Shown: one piece after another, positions 31,780 through 38,150 of the stretch
Position numbering within the stretch: position 1 is the first letter of the stretch
How the letters are laid out: each line of letters begins with the position of its first letter
Source: Armatimonadota bacterium
GTDB taxonomy: Bacteria > Armatimonadota > Armatimonadia > Armatimonadales > Armatimonadaceae
DNA: 39,195 nucleotides
Reading direction: 5' to 3'
NCBI GenBank assembly: GCA_026392155.1
Contig: JAPLCP010000141.1
Span: 1 to 39,195, forward strand
Translations under genes and position numbers: made by a program
The notes under the pieces: model-generated
Databases searched by the model: none
The model's input: only the letters and a program-made list of their open reading frames with translations
What the model was told of the DNA's origin: nothing

Positions 31780-32229
31780 CTACTTTTTCGCAGCAAACTC
31801 TTCGAGGATCTTTTTTTGTTCGGGTGTATAAATGGCCTGCTCTTCTTCTTTTTGCTTCGCTTTCAGGGGCTCTAGCTCCCCGTTTTTCTTCGCCACAATC
31901 GCATCGAGGGCAGCCTTGGTCTTTGGATCCATCGATTTTCCCCCACGCCCACTAGCCATCGCCTCGGCTTGATACGGCTTGGTCAGCTCCACGTACTTTT
32001 TTTCAATAGCCACTGCCTCAAGAGTGTACTTACGACGGATCTCTTGAAGCTTGCTTTTCTGGTCTTCCGTCAGATTAAGTTTTGCCTGTAAATCCCGTGA
32101 AGCTGAGCGTGGAGCAGGCTGGTTGGTGTTCGGGATATCGATCACTTCATCCTGCTTGCCACAGCCTGAAAAAATAAATCCCAGCCCTACAAGGCAGAGG
32201 CGAGGAAGGGTCTTGAGTACTTTTTGCAT
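31780..32229 (-). CDS. Small lipoprotein, Spy/LTxxQ-like helical
   Basis: 149 aa. Lipoprotein signal MQKVLKTLPRLCLVGLGFIFSGC with lipobox Cys23. A short Pro/Asn linker is followed by an all-helical, charged domain: LNLTEDQKSKLQEIRRKYTLEAVAIEKKYVELTKPYQAEA and LDAIVAKKNGELEPLKAKQKEEEQAIYTPEQKKILEEFAA. The two L-T-x-D/E-Q and Y-T-P-E-Q-K motifs resemble the LTxxQ repeats of Spy/CpxP-type periplasmic chaperones, here as a membrane-anchored version. A chaperone or stress role is only suggested by that resemblance. The TATGAT box 6 nt before the ATG makes it leaderless. Convergent with cdsA. Confidence 0.75.
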   Translation of the reverse strand: MQKVLKTLPRLCLVGLGFIFSGCGKQDEVIDIPNTNQPAPRSASRDLQAKLNLTEDQKSKLQEIRRKYTLEAVAIEKKYVELTKPYQAEAMASGRGGKSMDPKTKAALDAIVAKKNGELEPLKAKQKEEEQAIYTPEQKKILEEFAAKK

Positions 32230-32235
32230 AGCCCT

Positions 32236-32241
32236 ATCATA
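32236..32241 (-). promoter_or_regulatory. -10 box TATGAT, 6 nt before ATG 32229
   Basis: TATGAT then AGGGCT then ATG on the minus strand. Shares a 66-bp divergent region with the radical-SAM gene. Confidence 0.5.
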
Positions 32242-32284
32242 CCTGAGAGTTTTTTTATGCCTCAGATTCTAGGAGGCTTTAGCG

Positions 32285-32290
32285 TATAAT
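32285..32290 (+). promoter_or_regulatory. -10 box TATAAT, 5 nt before ATG 32296
   Basis: Perfect TATAAT then GACGT then ATG. An AGGAGG at 32271-32276 is upstream of the -10 box, so it could only act as Shine-Dalgarno if transcription began further upstream. Confidence 0.55.
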
Positions 32291-32295
32291 GACGT

Positions 32296-33666
32296 ATGCC
32301 CTCGACCCCCTTGCTGACCGGAGTAGGACAGCTCCCCGCATTTCATGTGATGACCAAGCCTATTGGGCCGATCTGTAACCTGGACTGTCGCTACTGCTTT
32401 TATCTGGAAAAAGAGGATCTCTACCAAAGTGAGCGCAAGCAGCGGCCCTCCTGGGAGATGCCCCCAGAGATTTTAGAGAGCTATATCCAACAGTACATCG
32501 AGAGCCAGAGTGTCCCAGAGATTAACTTCGCCTGGCAGGGAGGGGAGCCGACACTTCTGGGGGTGCGTTTTTTTGAGCGCGTCGTGGCGCTCCAGAAGAA
32601 ATACGCCAATGGTAAGACGATCCACAATGCCTTCCAGACCAACGGGACGCTTCTCGACGATGCGTGGGGCGAGTTTCTTTCCAAGAATAACTTTCTCATT
32701 GGGCTCTCGGTGGATGGCCCGGCGCATCTGCACGATGCCTATAGAGTAGATAAGCAAGGCCGCCCGACTTTTGAGCGCGTGATGGCGGGGATGGCGGTCT
32801 TGAAGAAACATGCCGTTGAGTTCAACACGCTCACCGTGGTCAATCGCAAGAACTCCCAGGAGCCGCTGGCGGTCTATAAGTTTCTGCGAGAAGTGGGCTC
32901 GGGCTACATTCAGTTCATTCCGCTGGTGGAGCGCAACCCCATCGCCCCGATTGAGACACAAGATGGCCTGATCCAGCTCTCGCTAGCCACCCCTGCACAG
33001 CCTGGACAGCCGCGCTCGCCCGTCACCGATTGGTCTGTACGCTCAGAAGACTATGGTAAGTTTCTCATCGCCATCTTTGATGAGTGGGTGCGGCGTGATA
33101 TTGGCCGGACATTTGTCCAGATGTTCGATGTGGCCCTGGGCAACTGGGCTGGCGCAGGCCCCAGCCTGTGCGTCTTCTCCGAGACCTGTGGCGCGGCACT
33201 GGCGCTGGAGCACAACGGGGATCTCTATGCCTGCGATCACTATGTTTACCCCGACTACAAACTGGGAAACCTAAAAGACACGCCCCTTAGCGAGCTGGTC
33301 AATAGTGAGACGATGCGTAAGTTCGGCAACGACAAGCGCGACACACTTCCTAAGTACTGCCAAGAGTGCGATGTACGCTTTGCCTGCCACGGTGAGTGCC
33401 CCAAGCATCGCTTTCTCAAAGCCCCGGATGGAGAGTGGGGCCTTAACTATCTCTGCGCCGGATACTTAAAGTTTTTCCACCATGTAGACCCCTACATGAA
33501 AACGATGACCAGGCTTCTTCATGCAGGCCGTGCCCCTGCCGAGCTCATGGCACTGCTCCTGCAAAAAGAGACAGCAGCGGCGGCAACCAAAAAAGCACCG
33601 GGCCGCAACGATCCTTGCCCCTGCGGCAGCGGAAAGAAATTTAAGGTATGTTGTCTGCGACACTAA
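32296..33666 (+). CDS. Anaerobic sulfatase-maturating enzyme-like radical SAM/SPASM protein with C-terminal SEC-C motif
   Basis: 456 aa. Starts FHVMTKPIGPICNLDCRYCFYLEKEDLY; Cys27, Cys31 and Cys34 bind the radical-SAM cluster. NFAWQGGEPTLLG, FQTNGTLLDDAWGEFL and IGLSVDGPAHLHDAYR are the anSME landmarks. A SPASM region (CGAALALEHNGDLYACDHYVYPDYKLGN, CQECDVRFACHGECPKHRF, LCAGY) holds the auxiliary clusters. The enzyme oxidises an active-site Cys or Ser of sulfatases to formylglycine. The last ~22 residues add a SEC-C zinc motif (GRNDPCPCGSGKKFKVCC), common in SecA and many unrelated proteins. No sulfatase is in this window, so the substrate is elsewhere or the target differs. Followed 12 bp later by a GT2 gene. 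Confidence 0.92.
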   Translation: MPSTPLLTGVGQLPAFHVMTKPIGPICNLDCRYCFYLEKEDLYQSERKQRPSWEMPPEILESYIQQYIESQSVPEINFAWQGGEPTLLGVRFFERVVALQKKYANGKTIHNAFQTNGTLLDDAWGEFLSKNNFLIGLSVDGPAHLHDAYRVDKQGRPTFERVMAGMAVLKKHAVEFNTLTVVNRKNSQEPLAVYKFLREVGSGYIQFIPLVERNPIAPIETQDGLIQLSLATPAQPGQPRSPVTDWSVRSEDYGKFLIAIFDEWVRRDIGRTFVQMFDVALGNWAGAGPSLCVFSETCGAALALEHNGDLYACDHYVYPDYKLGNLKDTPLSELVNSETMRKFGNDKRDTLPKYCQECDVRFACHGECPKHRFLKAPDGEWGLNYLCAGYLKFFHHVDPYMKTMTRLLHAGRAPAELMALLLQKETAAAATKKAPGRNDPCPCGSGKKFKVCCLRH

Positions 33667-33678
33667 CGTTCCTAAGCC

Positions 33679-34539
33679 ATGCACGCTCCTGATCCCCCCT
33701 TAAAACTATCCGTCGCCCCCCTCCCCGAACAAACTCCCATGCCCTGGGAAACGGTGGCGCAGGATAGGGTCACACGAGACATTCTGCCTCAGCTTTCTGA
33801 GGGAGAGAGCCTGAGCGTGATGTTTCCTGCCTACAACGATGCCCACACGATAGGCTCACTTGTGGACTGGTCGGCGAAGATCTTGGCACGTGTGGCCCGC
33901 GACTACGAGATTATCGTGGTCAATGATGGCAGCCCCGACCAGACTGCCGCCGTGCTCACGGACCGTCAGCAAAAATACCCGTTTTTGCGTGTGGTCACCC
34001 ATGAAAAAAACGGAGGCTATGGGGCGGCACTTCGTAGCGGCTTTGCAGCGGCCCGCAAGACCTATGTTTTCTACACCGATGGCGACGGTCAGTACGATCC
34101 GACGGAGCTGGTAGTCCTCCTTCCTCAGATGGTCGAAGGGGTTGGTATGGTAAATGGCTACAAGCTCAAGCGCGGCGATAACTGGGTGCGGGTCGTGGTG
34201 GGCCGTAGCTACCACTGGAGCGCGAAGCTTCTCTTTGGACTGCCCATCCGCGATACGGACTGCGATTTCCGTCTGATGCGGCGCGAGGTTCTCGACTCGC
34301 TGACCCTCACCTCCAATAGCGGCTCCATCTGCCCGGAGCTGGTCTTTGAGATGAAGAACTCCAAAATGAAGATCATGGAAGCGGGTGTACACCACTACCC
34401 ACGTGTCTCGGGGACGTCTCAGTTCTTCAAGCCTAAAAGAATTATTGCGTCACTAGGAAAGCTCCTCGCTCTCTGGCGCAAGCTGATTCTCTGGCGCACA
34501 GGAGGGCGCATTCTGCGTGCTCTAGGGCTGCGAAAGTAG
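33679..34539 (+). CDS. Glycosyltransferase family 2 (DPM1/polyprenyl-phosphate sugar type)
   Basis: 286 aa. The GT-A core is SVMFPAYNDAHTIGSLV, YEIIVVNDGSPDQTAAVL (nucleotide-binding D-G-S), THEKNGGYGAALRSGFAAAR, and YTDGDGQYDPTEL with the D-x-D-like metal motif. IRDTDCDFRLMRREVLD and VHHYPRVSGTSQFF match the acceptor-side motifs of DPM1/GtrB-like enzymes. No membrane helices follow, apart from a weakly hydrophobic C-terminal stretch (ASLGKLLALWRKLILW). It probably transfers a sugar from a nucleotide donor to undecaprenyl phosphate at the cytoplasmic face; such a product could feed GT39-type transferases like the one at 1070-2575. Upstream residues 1-45 are variable. Same strand as the epimerase and aminotransferase genes that follow. 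Confidence 0.88.
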   Translation: MHAPDPPLKLSVAPLPEQTPMPWETVAQDRVTRDILPQLSEGESLSVMFPAYNDAHTIGSLVDWSAKILARVARDYEIIVVNDGSPDQTAAVLTDRQQKYPFLRVVTHEKNGGYGAALRSGFAAARKTYVFYTDGDGQYDPTELVVLLPQMVEGVGMVNGYKLKRGDNWVRVVVGRSYHWSAKLLFGLPIRDTDCDFRLMRREVLDSLTLTSNSGSICPELVFEMKNSKMKIMEAGVHHYPRVSGTSQFFKPKRIIASLGKLLALWRKLILWRTGGRILRALGLRK

Positions 34540-34542
34540 GTT
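34537..34542 (+). promoter_or_regulatory. Weak -10-like box TAGGTT, 6 nt before ATG 34549
   Basis: TAGGTT overlaps the TAG stop of the GT2 gene; spacer TTGGTG then ATG. The cluster may well be read through from upstream, so this could be incidental. Confidence 0.25.
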
Positions 34543-34548
34543 TTGGTG

Positions 34549-35538
34549 ATGGACTTTGCCGGAAAAGACTGCCTTATCACGGGAGGGCTGGGATTTATCG
34601 GGAGTAACCTCGCTCACCGACTTGTAGCACTAGGCGCAAGTGTCCATATCGTAGACTCGCTCATTCCAGGTCATGGAGGAAACTACCATAACCTCGTGGG
34701 GATCGAGCATAAAGTCACGGTCACCGAGGCAGACATGCGCGATCAGGCGATGCGCTCCCTTGTGCGCCACCGTGATGTGATCTTCAATCTCGCGGGCCAA
34801 GTCAGCCACTTGGACTCCATGAGCGATCCTGAGACGGACCTTCAGATCAACTGCCGCAGCCAGATGATCTTGATGGAGCTGGTGCGCCATGAGAACCCAG
34901 GGGCTATTGTGGTCTACACCAGCACCCGCCAGATCTATGGCAAGCCTCTCGATCTACCGGTCTCCGAGAACCACCCGATCCGTCCGGTGGATGTCAATGG
35001 GGTCAACAATGTCGCAGGCGAGATGTACCACCTGCTCTACCATGATGTCTACGGGATCAAGACAGTCTCCCTGCGCCTTACCAATACTTACGGCCCTCGG
35101 ATGCTCCTCACCAAAGGCAGTACACAAGGCTTTATCACCACGTTTGTACGAGCGGCGCTGGAGGGCGGCGAGATCACTCTCTACGGAGATGGTGAGCAGC
35201 GCCGGGACATGAACGAGGTCAGCGATGTCGTGGAGGCACTGCTGCGGGCCGCCTCGACCCCTGAGTGCTTTGGCCTTGCGTTTAATCTAGGCCACTTTGA
35301 AGTCGTCACCCTGCGCCAGGTTGCGGAGACACTTCAAACGATCTGCCCAAGACTCACCCTCCGCTACATTCCCTGGCCTGAGGAAAAAAAGCGCATTGAT
35401 ATCGGAGACTACTACGCGGACTTCTCGCGCTTCAGCAGTACAACCCAGTGGCTCCCGCGTGTGGATCTCACCACAGGACTTGAGCGTATGGTCGAGTTTT
35501 ACCGAGTAAACCGGCAGCACTATTGGGGAGCGCTATGA
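34549..35538 (+). CDS. SDR-family NAD-dependent epimerase/dehydratase, altered catalytic motif
   Basis: 329 aa from the ATG at 34549 (a TTG at 34543 is possible). The NAD-binding motif is CLITGGLGFIGSNLAHRL, then ADMRD, VIFNLAGQVSHLDSM, VVYTSTRQIYG, VSLRLTNTYGPRML and LYGDGEQRRDMNEVSDVV, all typical of extended SDR sugar-nucleotide enzymes. The catalytic Y-x-x-x-K is replaced: at the equivalent place the sequence is DVNGVNNVAGEMY, with Asn where Tyr and Lys are expected. Related proteins with NGINK keep the Lys; here even that is Asn. It may be a non-oxidoreductive or regulatory variant. Coupled to the downstream DegT gene by an ATGA overlap and probably to the GT2 gene, suggesting one nucleotide-sugar pathway. 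Confidence 0.85.
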   Translation: MDFAGKDCLITGGLGFIGSNLAHRLVALGASVHIVDSLIPGHGGNYHNLVGIEHKVTVTEADMRDQAMRSLVRHRDVIFNLAGQVSHLDSMSDPETDLQINCRSQMILMELVRHENPGAIVVYTSTRQIYGKPLDLPVSENHPIRPVDVNGVNNVAGEMYHLLYHDVYGIKTVSLRLTNTYGPRMLLTKGSTQGFITTFVRAALEGGEITLYGDGEQRRDMNEVSDVVEALLRAASTPECFGLAFNLGHFEVVTLRQVAETLQTICPRLTLRYIPWPEEKKRIDIGDYYADFSRFSSTTQWLPRVDLTTGLERMVEFYRVNRQHYWGAL

Positions 35539-36650
35539 CGATTCCTTTTGCAGAGTTCAAGAGCCAGTATGCCGCACTCAAGCCCGAGCTAGATGCCGCC
35601 CTTCAGAGTGTTTTAGAGGCGGGCTGGTTTGTGCTGGGCGAGCAGGGCAAGGCTTTTGAGCAAGAGTTCGGGGCGTGGCTCAACATTGGCTCCCCCGTTA
35701 TCGGGGGCGGGGGAGGAGCCAGTGTTATAGGGGTTGCAAATGGCACCGACGCGATTGCGCTGGCGCTCCGGGCGCTGGGCGTCGGCCAGGGCGACGAAGT
35801 GATCACGACGCCCATGACAGCCTTTCCGACCGCGGCAGCCATCCGACAGATCGGCGCGATTCCGGTCTTTGCGGATGTTCAAGCCGACACGCTCTGCCTC
35901 GATCCACAGAAGGCGCTGGCAAAGATCGGCCCAAAGACCAAGGCGATTGTCCCGGTGCACCTCTACGGCCAGGCAGTGGATCTCGGGCCATTACTGGAGT
36001 GCGGTATCCCGATCTTAGAAGACTGTGCCCAGAGCCACGGGACACGCTGGCGGGGTCAGCTCACGGGCACCCTCGGGAAAATCGCGACTTTTAGTTTCTA
36101 TCCCACCAAGAACCTGGGGGCCTACGGCGATGGGGGAGCAGTGGCAACGGGCGATCCCGCACTTGCAGCAATGGTTCGGAGCCTGCGCAACTACGGCGAG
36201 GGGACGCAGCGCTACGAGCACTTGTCTGAAGGCGTGAACTCACGCCTCGACGAAATCCAGGCGGCGATCCTGCGGGTGAAACTGCGACACTTAGACGTAT
36301 CCCTGGCACGTCGCCGGGAGCTAGCCACGCTCTATCGCCAGCTTCTTCGGGGAGTCGAGCTGCCAGTAGAGACGGACTATAGCCACAATACCTGGCATCT
36401 CTACGTGGTTCGCACCACCCCCGAGAAGCGCAATGCCCTGCGCCAACACTTAACCGAGCGGGGAGTCGGGACTCAGATTCACTACCCTATTCCCCAGAAC
36501 CGTCAGCCTGCCTTGGCACACCTAGGCCAACAGGATACCTGCCCCATCGCAGACGCAGAGGCAGAGAGAATTCTCTCTCTGCCCCTTTACCCCGAGCTCA
36601 CCGATGAACAAATTGCCTACATCGCCGAGCAGGTTACCGCGTTTTTCTAA
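35535..36650 (+). CDS. DegT/DnrJ/EryC1/StrS aminotransferase (sugar aminotransferase)
   Basis: 371 aa; ATG overlaps the upstream TGA (ATGA). Fold-type I PLP enzyme: FAEFKSQYAALKPELD, GVANGTDAIALALRALGVGQGDEVITTPMTAFPTAAAI, PVHLYGQAVDL, LEDCAQSHGTRWRG, and the PLP Lys192 in FSFYPTKNLGAYGDGGAV; RLDEIQAAILRVKLRHLD is the DegT dimer motif. The enzyme transfers an amino group to a keto-sugar nucleotide. Normal proteins read from FGxxxG directly to VANGTDA; here residues 50-64 (around IGSPVIGGGGGASV) are an in-frame palindromic element. Placed after the GT2 and SDR genes. Ends 3 bp before the convergent secreted-protein gene. Confidence 0.93.
   Translation: MTIPFAEFKSQYAALKPELDAALQSVLEAGWFVLGEQGKAFEQEFGAWLNIGSPVIGGGGGASVIGVANGTDAIALALRALGVGQGDEVITTPMTAFPTAAAIRQIGAIPVFADVQADTLCLDPQKALAKIGPKTKAIVPVHLYGQAVDLGPLLECGIPILEDCAQSHGTRWRGQLTGTLGKIATFSFYPTKNLGAYGDGGAVATGDPALAAMVRSLRNYGEGTQRYEHLSEGVNSRLDEIQAAILRVKLRHLDVSLARRRELATLYRQLLRGVELPVETDYSHNTWHLYVVRTTPEKRNALRQHLTERGVGTQIHYPIPQNRQPALAHLGQQDTCPIADAEAERILSLPLYPELTDEQIAYIAEQVTAFF
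35682..35726 (+). repeat. Palindromic element family B, copy 2 (45 bp, in frame, residues 50-64)
   Basis: AACATTGGCTCC (35682-35693) and GGAGCCAGTGTT (35715-35726) are inverted arms with one mismatch; inside is CCCCCG-TTAT-CGGGGG. The total is 45 bp, exactly 15 codons. It is translated in the same phase as copy 1: both start IGS and end GGA(N/S)V. It sits before the conserved GVANGTDA strand-loop of the aminotransferase, where homologues have only a short turn. Confidence 0.8.
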
Positions 36651-36653
36651 ACA

Positions 36654-37088
36654 CTACAGCTTGGCGTCTATCAAGCCCGTGACTCCCACCCCCGCGACAC
36701 GCTTGAGGGAGTCTAAGTTCTTCACCTCACGGCTCTCGACCGGGATCAGCCCCTTCACCCGAATCTGAAGACCAAGCCGAGCATCCCCTTCGATCTGGGC
36801 GATAGCACGCACTTTATCCACCTGCGCTTTCGGCCCCGTGATCTGCGCCGCACCTGCGTAGGTTCCCTTACCAATCGAAAGGATTGGCACTACACGGGTC
36901 TCAGCAGACTTAGGAGGATTTCCGACCAACCTATCCACAAAATTATTGATGTCCCCACCAAACTTGTCAATAGCGACGACAATCGCTCCACCTTTGAGAA
37001 GCTTATCGAGCTGAGCACTCGCACTCGGGGCAAGCACAAGCCCACTGAGCATTCCAACGGCAAAGATCGCAATCGGCAAACGTTTCAT
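36654..37088 (-). CDS. Secreted protein of unknown function
   Basis: 144 aa. Signal peptide MKRLPIAIFAVGMLSGLVLAPSASA, then QLDKLLKGGAIVVAIDKFGGDINNFVDRLVGNPPKSAETRVVPILSIGKGTYAGAAQITGPKAQVDKVRAIAQIEGDARLGLQIRVKGLIP. No named family is recognised. The regular G-x-G-x-Y-x-G-A-A-Q-I-x-G and alternating hydrophobics suggest a small alpha/beta periplasmic domain. An AAGGAG Shine-Dalgarno lies 8 nt before the ATG, the clearest in the window. Directly upstream on the same strand is the putative structured RNA with its own terminator (37124-37262), so that RNA could be an attenuating leader of this gene. Convergent with the aminotransferase gene. Confidence 0.75.
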   Translation of the reverse strand: MKRLPIAIFAVGMLSGLVLAPSASAQLDKLLKGGAIVVAIDKFGGDINNFVDRLVGNPPKSAETRVVPILSIGKGTYAGAAQITGPKAQVDKVRAIAQIEGDARLGLQIRVKGLIPVESREVKNLDSLKRVAGVGVTGLIDAKL

Positions 37089-37123
37089 TTGAATTCTCCT
37101 TCTTCCTCACCAATGTACCCCAC

Positions 37124-37163
37124 AAAAACGAGAAAGGCGCGGTGGGATACCCAGCCGCGCCTT
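37124..37163 (-). terminator. Intrinsic terminator of the putative RNA
   Basis: Minus strand: AAGGCGCGG, bulged C, TGGG, loop TAT, CCCA, CCGCGCCTT, then TCTCGTTTTTG. A strong 13-bp stem followed by a T-tract (37128-37124), 36 nt before the next gene's start codon at 37088. Confidence 0.8.
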
Positions 37164-37262
37164 GTCCCCATCAGCTCCGCGCACTCATCGTCGAGAGCCG
37201 CTATGCCTCCCGGTAAACTGCCTCCAACTTCGGGGGCGGACCCAGGGCACAGCGTGATGGAC
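37124..37262 (-). ncRNA. Putative structured RNA with promoter and intrinsic terminator (~139 nt)
   Basis: Read on the minus strand. P1: GUCCAUCA (37262-37255) pairs with UGAUGGGGAC (37173-37164), allowing a two-base bulge. P2 is a long arm: CGCUGUGCC (37254-37246) with GGCAUAGCG (37207-37199), 9 bp with one G-U, extended by CCC/GGG and GGU/ACC and an inner GCC-CC/GG-GGC hairpin. P3: GCUC (37198-37195) with GAGC (37077+97 to +100, i.e. 37177-37174). Together they make a three-way junction. A terminator follows (separate entry). I could not match it to 6S, SRP, tmRNA or a riboswitch class from memory. It could be a free small RNA or a cis-acting leader of the gene starting at 37088. Confidence 0.5.
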
Positions 37263-37268
37263 TCAGTT

Positions 37269-37274
37269 ATTATA
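37269..37274 (-). promoter_or_regulatory. -10 box TATAAT of the putative RNA
   Basis: Perfect TATAAT on the minus strand, 6 nt before the G that begins stem P1. No open frame starts behind it before the terminator, so it serves an RNA rather than a leaderless gene. The -35 is weak. Confidence 0.6.
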
Positions 37275-37304
37275 CATTGGCTTTAGCATTTTTGTTCCAC
37301 AGTG

Positions 37305-38126
37305 CTATTTTTCACAGTTTTTCACCCAGCGGTCAATGAGCTGGCGAGAGAGGGCGTAGGGGGGCGGGAGCTCGGGGAGGTTGGTGTGGTGGAACCACGC
37401 GGCGTGAGAGAGCTCGGTGGGGTCGGGGGTGATGGTGCCGGAGTCGTAGCGGCAGAGAAAGCCGACCATGAGCTGATGCGGAAACGGCCAGGTCTGGCTG
37501 CCGTCGTAGGTACACTCCCCTACCGTGACCTGCACTTCTTCGATGGTCTCACGACGGCAGCAATCTTCCAGTGACTCGCCGGGCTCGACAAAGCCTGCGA
37601 GAATCGAGTAGCGCTTCCCCCAGCCTTCTTTCTGGGCCAATAAGATATTGCCCGCGCCATCGTGGACAAGGATCAGTACGGCGGGCGTGGCGGGCGGGTA
37701 GTGAGAGAAACCGCAGGCCATACACTTCTGGTTCCAGCCATCATCATTGTGGGTCGGGCCGCCGCAGGCCGGGCAGAAGCGGGCATTTTTGTGCCAGCGA
37801 ATAAGCTGCGAGGCATACCCTGCGACCGTGATCTCTTCGTCACTCATATGACCAAAGAGCGAGCGCAGGCCAAGGCGCTTGACGTTCTCCGGCTCTACGG
37901 CATCGTCATCGGCGGGGAGTGGTTGAGAGAACGCGAGGCATGGGACGCCATCTAAGTCGCCGATATAGAGGGCGTTTTCGGGTGCGGGAGTCGCAGAGCG
38001 CAGTAAGCGTGCCCCGTGGCGGTCGTGGTGAACGAGCAGCTCGCCTTCAGCAACAAACGGGAGGTGAATCTGTAGACTGGCAGAAAGTACGGCGGGCTTG
38101 CCAGCGGGATAGGCGCGGAGAAACAT
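37305..38126 (-). CDS. nudC: NADH pyrophosphatase (NudC)-like Nudix hydrolase
   Basis: 273 aa from the ATG at 38126, preceded at 5 nt by TACCAT; an ATG at 38141 or a long extension to 38324 overlapping the divergent gene are less likely. An N-terminal beta domain (PFVAEGELLVHHDRHGARLL) is followed by LFGHMSDEEITVAGYASQLIRWHKNARFCPACGG, the zinc ribbon (CxxC...CxxC, second pair CMACG), and the Nudix box GFVEPGESLEDCC then RRETIEEVQV. SQTWPFPHQLMVGF corresponds to the SQPWPFPxS signature of NADH/NAD-capped-RNA hydrolases. It cleaves NAD(H) into AMP and NMN(H) and may remove NAD caps from RNA. Divergent from the selenoprotein candidate, sharing a 24-bp promoter space. Confidence 0.93.
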   Translation of the reverse strand: MFLRAYPAGKPAVLSASLQIHLPFVAEGELLVHHDRHGARLLRSATPAPENALYIGDLDGVPCLAFSQPLPADDDAVEPENVKRLGLRSLFGHMSDEEITVAGYASQLIRWHKNARFCPACGGPTHNDDGWNQKCMACGFSHYPPATPAVLILVHDGAGNILLAQKEGWGKRYSILAGFVEPGESLEDCCRRETIEEVQVTVGECTYDGSQTWPFPHQLMVGFLCRYDSGTITPDPTELSHAAWFHHTNLPELPPPYALSRQLIDRWVKNCEK

Positions 38127-38138
38127 GGGCCATGGTAC

Positions 38139-38144
38139 CATAAT
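38139..38144 (+). promoter_or_regulatory. -10-like box CATAAT, 6 nt before ATG 38151
   Basis: CATAAT then CGCACT then ATG. The bases ATGGTACCAT next to it give the oppositely directed TACCAT for the NudC-like gene; the two promoters overlap back to back. Confidence 0.45.
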
Positions 38145-38150
38145 CGCACT

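Noticed and set aside
37124-37262. 6S RNA, SRP RNA or tmRNA identity for the structured RNA
   Set aside because: The conserved SRP GGAAG/GCAG core and tmRNA ends are absent, and a three-way junction does not fit the 6S rod with its central bubble; left unassigned.
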